From an uncultured Clostridia bacterium (GTDB lineage: Bacteria > Bacillota > Clostridia > Oscillospirales > Oscillospiraceae): 7,998 nucleotides of DNA. The notes under the pieces were generated by a model. The model saw nothing but the letters and a program-made list of their open reading frames with translations, made no database searches and was not told where the DNA came from. Each line of letters opens with the position of its first letter. Position 1 is the first letter of the stretch. The position numbers and the translations under genes were made by a program. Location: NCBI GenBank assembly GCA_946187475.1, contig CAMHRJ010000090.1:1-7998 (forward strand), in the 5' to 3' direction. This document shows, one piece after another, positions 6,086 to 7,998 of this stretch.

Positions 6086-6113
6086 AGTCTATGCCGCGGA
6101 GCTCGGAATGTGC
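6086..6113 (-). promoter_or_regulatory. Mother-cell sporulation promoter (SigE-like) for the 5259-6044 gene
   Basis: On the minus strand GCACATT (6113-6107) matches six of seven positions of the SigE -35 consensus KMATATT. CATAGACT (6093-6086) matches seven of eight positions of the -10 consensus CATACAMT, with a 13-base spacer. The predicted start near 6079 gives a leader of about 35 bases. The site also partly fits the later mother-cell factor SigK (AC in the -35 region, CATA in the -10), so the two cannot be separated by eye. Confidence 0.6.
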
Positions 6114-6144
6114 ACGAATTTGTGGAAATATCTGTCTGGTTCGG

Positions 6145-6173
6145 TTGACGCTTGGCCGTCCTTGCGGTATAAT
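6145..6173 (+). promoter_or_regulatory. SigA promoter for the DUF4364 gene-asnA
   Basis: TTGACG (6145-6150) and TATAAT (6168-6173) are separated by exactly 17 bases, an 11-of-12 match to the housekeeping consensus. Transcription should begin near 6180, leaving a leader of about 20 bases before ATG 6202. It is divergent from the sporulation-type promoter at 6086-6113 in a 157-base gap. Confidence 0.85.
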
Positions 6174-6201
6174 ATGACATTGTTAAAGTGAGGGATTACC
6201 T

Positions 6202-6735
6202 ATGGAACGCTACGGTTTTATTCATGAAAAACTGGATATCAAAATCCTGATTCTGTTCATCCTCAATGAGCTGCCCGCGCCGGTGGATGAGCTGAAGCTC
6301 TCGGAGCTGGTTTTCTGCGATGACGGAATCGGATATTTCGATTATTCTGACTGTCTGGCAGAGCTCACGGACCGGGGCCAAATCACCGAGCAGGACCACC
6401 GTTACCAGATCACCGATCTGGGTCGGCAGAACGTGGAGGCCGTCGGCAGCAGCATCCCCTACTCCGTCCGCTCCAAGGCTCTGAAGCTTACGGCGCCGCT
6501 GGCAGCCCAGATGCGCAGAGCCGCTATGATCACGGCGTCCCATGAGACCGATGATGACGGCCTCTGCACGGTACACCTGTCTGTTTCCGACGGCATCAGT
6601 CCCATTTTGGATCTGCAGATCCTTGCAGCCAACGAGACTGCCGCCCAGACTATGGAGACAAATTTCAAGTCCGACGCCGAATCCATTTATCACAAAATCG
6701 TTAAAATCCTGACGGAAAGTGAGGAATCCAAATGA
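6202..6735 (+). CDS. DUF4364 family protein, winged-helix type
   Basis: This 177-residue protein matches the DUF4364 family of Clostridia, whose molecular role is not established. The start M-E-R-Y-G-F-I-H-E-K-L-D-I-K is characteristic. Residues about 11-80 look like a winged helix-turn-helix: a first helix (I-L-I-L-F-I-L-N-E-L), a helix with Y-F-D-Y-S-D-C-L-A-E-L (about 45-55), a two-strand wing (I-T-E-Q-D-H-R-Y-Q-I-T) and the ending T-D-L-G-R-Q. Residues about 105-175 form a second alpha/beta domain that may be a ligand or dimer module. GAGGG lies seven bases before ATG 6202. The stop overlaps the asnA start as ATGA, so the two are cotranscribed and probably translationally coupled. DNA binding, and control of asnA or anything else, is inferred from the fold only. 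Confidence 0.88.
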   Translation: MERYGFIHEKLDIKILILFILNELPAPVDELKLSELVFCDDGIGYFDYSDCLAELTDRGQITEQDHRYQITDLGRQNVEAVGSSIPYSVRSKALKLTAPLAAQMRRAAMITASHETDDDGLCTVHLSVSDGISPILDLQILAANETAAQTMETNFKSDAESIYHKIVKILTESEESK

Positions 6736-7745
6736 ACACCATCATCCCCGAAGGCTACCGCAGTCTGCTGAATACCTACGACACGCAGAAGGCCATCGGC
6801 CTGCTCAAACGCCTGTTTGAAGATCAACTGGCGGCAAATCTGAATCTGTTCCGCGTTTCCGCGCCCCTGTTTGTGGAGGAGCGCACGGGATTGAATGATA
6901 ACCTGAACGGTTATGAGCGTCCGGTCTCCTTTGACATTCCCAACATCGGCCGGGACGCCCAGGTGGTGCAGTCTCTCGCCAAGTGGAAGCGCATGGCGCT
7001 GCATGAATATAACTTCTATCCTGGGAAGGGCCTCTATACGGACATGAACGCCATCCGCCGGGACGAGGATGTTCTGGACAACCTCCATTCCGTCTATGTG
7101 GACCAGTGGGACTGGGAAAAGGTCATCGAGACCAAGGACCGGAACCTGGACTACCTCAAAGGCACGGTCATGGACATTGCTGCCGCGGTCTCTGAAACCC
7201 AGCGCACCCTGCGCGCCATCTACCCCCAGCTGCAGCAGCTGCCGGAGCTGAGCTCTGCCGTTACCTTTGTCACCACGCAGGAGCTGGAGGACCGCTGGCC
7301 CGACAAGACGCCCAAGGAGCGGGAAAATGCCTTCCTGCAGGAGCATCCCACCGCTTTCCTGATCGGTATCGGCGGCGCACTGAAATCCGGTCGGAGTCAT
7401 GATGGCCGTTCCCCCGACTATGACGACTGGACCATGAACGGTGATCTGCTCTACTGGGACGACCTGCTGGGCTGCGCCTTTGAGCTCTCCTCCATGGGCA
7501 TCCGCGTAGACCCCCAGACCCTGGACCGGCAGCTGGCCATCGCAGGCTGCGATGATCGCCGGGAACTGACCTATCATAAGATGCTCCTGAACGGTGAACT
7601 GCCCCAGACCATCGGCGGCGGCATCGGCCAGAGCCGACTGAGCATGCTCCTGTTGGGCAAGGCCCACATCGGTGAGGTGCAGTCTTCTGTCTGGGACGCC
7701 GAAACCCTGGAAACCTGCCGGAAGGCCGGCATCCAACTGCTATAA
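6732..7745 (+). CDS. asnA: Aspartate-ammonia ligase (ammonia-dependent asparagine synthetase A)
   Basis: AsnA makes L-asparagine from L-aspartate, ammonia and ATP (giving AMP and pyrophosphate) in the cytoplasm. Its fold is that of class II aminoacyl-tRNA synthetases. The 337-residue length fits the family (330 in E. coli). Signature blocks are intact: S-L-A-K-W-K-R (81-87), H-S-V-Y-V-D-Q-W-D-W-E (119-129), P-D-Y-D-D-W (228-233), F-E-L-S-S-M-G-I-R-V-D (250-260) and the ATP-binding P-Q-T-I-G-G-G-I-G-Q-S-R (291-302). ATG 6732 has GAGGA six bases upstream and overlaps the DUF4364 stop. AsnA uses free ammonia rather than glutamine, unlike AsnB. No T-box or other leader element precedes it. Its stop codon lies in the A-tract that serves, on the other strand, as the T-tract of the tRNA terminator. 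The 348-codon open frame on the opposite strand is shadow. Confidence 0.97.
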   Translation: MNTIIPEGYRSLLNTYDTQKAIGLLKRLFEDQLAANLNLFRVSAPLFVEERTGLNDNLNGYERPVSFDIPNIGRDAQVVQSLAKWKRMALHEYNFYPGKGLYTDMNAIRRDEDVLDNLHSVYVDQWDWEKVIETKDRNLDYLKGTVMDIAAAVSETQRTLRAIYPQLQQLPELSSAVTFVTTQELEDRWPDKTPKERENAFLQEHPTAFLIGIGGALKSGRSHDGRSPDYDDWTMNGDLLYWDDLLGCAFELSSMGIRVDPQTLDRQLAIAGCDDRRELTYHKMLLNGELPQTIGGGIGQSRLSMLLLGKAHIGEVQSSVWDAETLETCRKAGIQLL

Positions 7746-7777
7746 AAAAAACACCCCGGATTCTACGATCCGGGGTG
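7744..7777 (-). terminator. Intrinsic terminator of the tRNA-Gly gene, overlapping the asnA stop
   Basis: The sequences at 7752-7761 (CACCCCGGAT) and 7768-7777 (ATCCGGGGTG) form a perfect 10-bp stem with a 6-base loop. Read on the minus strand it is followed by eight Ts (7751-7744), a textbook terminator just after the tRNA 3' end. On the plus strand no T-run follows, so it is at best a weak stop for asnA, although the hairpin could stabilise the asnA mRNA end. Confidence 0.85.
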
Positions 7778-7783
7778 CATGCT

Positions 7784-7857
7784 TGGAGCGGGATACGGGA
7801 GTCGAACCCGCCTCCTCAGCTTGGGAAGCTGATGTTCTACCGATGAACTAATCCCAC
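7784..7857 (-). tRNA. tRNA-Gly, anticodon CCC
   Basis: The minus strand folds as a full 74-base cloverleaf. The acceptor stem GTGGGAT pairs with ATCCCGC (one G-T wobble), the D arm is GTTC/GAAC, and the anticodon stem TCAGC/GCTGA encloses the loop TTCCCAA. The T arm is GCGGG/CCCGT with loop TTCGACT. The discriminator base is T and the CCA end is encoded (7786-7784). Position 33 is T, and positions 34-36 (7825-7823) are CCC, reading the glycine codon GGG. It has its own promoter upstream and a strong terminator downstream, so it is a single-gene unit convergent with asnA. Confidence 0.95.
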
Positions 7858-7860
7858 ATA

Positions 7861-7882
7861 GGCATGGATATTATACCATGCC
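7861..7882. repeat. Inverted repeat around the -10 box of the tRNA-Gly promoter
   Basis: GGCATGG (7861-7867) and CCATGCC (7876-7882) are perfect inverted repeats of 7 bp. The 8 bases between them include the whole TATAAT box. It could be an operator-like site or a hairpin in transcripts from the upstream gene; no T-run follows, so it is not a classic terminator. Confidence 0.5.
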
Positions 7883-7898
7883 ATATTGTTGTTTGCAA
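7870..7898 (-). promoter_or_regulatory. SigA promoter of the tRNA-Gly gene
   Basis: TTGCAA (7898-7893) and TATAAT (7875-7870) on the minus strand are 17 bases apart, a 10-of-12 consensus match. The expected start near 7863 leaves only a few bases before the mature tRNA end at 7857. Confidence 0.8.
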
Positions 7899-7904
7899 GG
7901 GTTT

Positions 7905-7998
7905 TTAGCTGACGTACACCGTGCACTTGGCGACCACATCTCCGATCGAGGCGGTGATCGTCGTCATGCCCTGACCGATGCCGGTGACCTGACCGTCG
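7905..7998 (-). CDS. C-terminal end of a protein with a bacterial Ig-like (BIG2-type) domain
   Basis: The last 30 complete codons before TAA (7907-7905) are inside the window; the rest lies to the right. The sequence reads V-T-G-I-G-Q-G-M-T-T-I-T-A-S-I-G, then V-V-A-K-C-T-V-Y-V-S. This is the usual ending of BIG2 domains: a V-T-G-x-G-x-G turn, a T-x-I-T-A strand, then a final C-T-V-x-V strand. Such domains are common in cell-surface or secreted proteins of gut Clostridia, often in tandem, and usually act as adhesive or spacer modules. The whole protein's function cannot be judged from this fragment. No terminator is evident between its stop and the tRNA promoter. Confidence 0.7.
   Translation of the reverse strand, partial: DGQVTGIGQGMTTITASIGDVVAKCTVYVS

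Noticed and set aside
6174..6201. Riboswitch or T-box in the leader of the DUF4364-asnA unit
   Set aside because: The predicted leader is only about 20 bases, too short for any known class.
6690..7736. 348-codon open frame on the minus strand opposite asnA
   Set aside because: It mirrors asnA, whose motifs are unmistakable, has no ribosome-binding site or family resemblance, and is explained by GC-rich codon use.
7752..7777. Hairpin read as a standard terminator for asnA
   Set aside because: No T-run follows on the plus strand; the T-tract is on the minus strand, so it belongs to the tRNA.

Overview
The window looks like a chromosomal segment from a spore-forming member of the Clostridia, most likely a gut-type Oscillospiraceae/Ruminococcaceae relative. 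That placement is an inference from three things: a complete spoIIIA sporulation operon followed by an Asp23-family gene and nusB, the fairly high GC content, and the style of the proteins. No marker here fixes genus or species. Nothing suggests recent mobility: I see no transposase, integrase, phage gene or CRISPR array.

Layout. From about 6044 down to 1, everything is on the minus strand. Read in the direction of transcription it holds: an unrecognised 261-residue cysteine-containing protein (6044-5259) with a good match to a mother-cell (SigE-type) sporulation promoter; a hairpin terminator; the eight-gene operon spoIIIAA-AB-AC-AD-AE-AF-AG-AH (5147-609), with overlapping or nearly abutting genes; an Asp23/Gls24-family gene (532-170); and the first 53 codons of nusB (159-1), cut by the window edge. 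To the right of 6113 a clear SigA promoter reads the plus strand into a DUF4364 winged-helix gene (6202-6735), which overlaps asnA (6732-7745), encoding ammonia-dependent asparagine synthetase. A minus-strand tRNA-Gly(CCC) gene (7857-7784) follows, with its own SigA promoter and a terminator whose T-tract overlaps the asnA stop. At the right edge is the C-terminal end of a minus-strand protein that looks like a bacterial Ig-like (BIG2) domain.

How the genes work together. SpoIIIAA-AH form, with forespore SpoIIQ, the channel or 'feeding tube' across the engulfing membranes that keeps the forespore active. SpoIIIAA is the secretion-type ATPase, AB a GspF-like platform, AC/AD/AE membrane components, and AF/AG/AH carry ring-forming domains. 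The Asp23-nusB pair is vegetative housekeeping and probably has its own promoter at the end of spoIIIAH.

There is no obvious novel multi-gene system. The points most worth a second look are the unknown protein under a sporulation-type promoter next to spoIIIA, the absence of any standard start codon for the secreted form of SpoIIIAE, and a perfect hairpin that buries the Asp23 ribosome-binding site.
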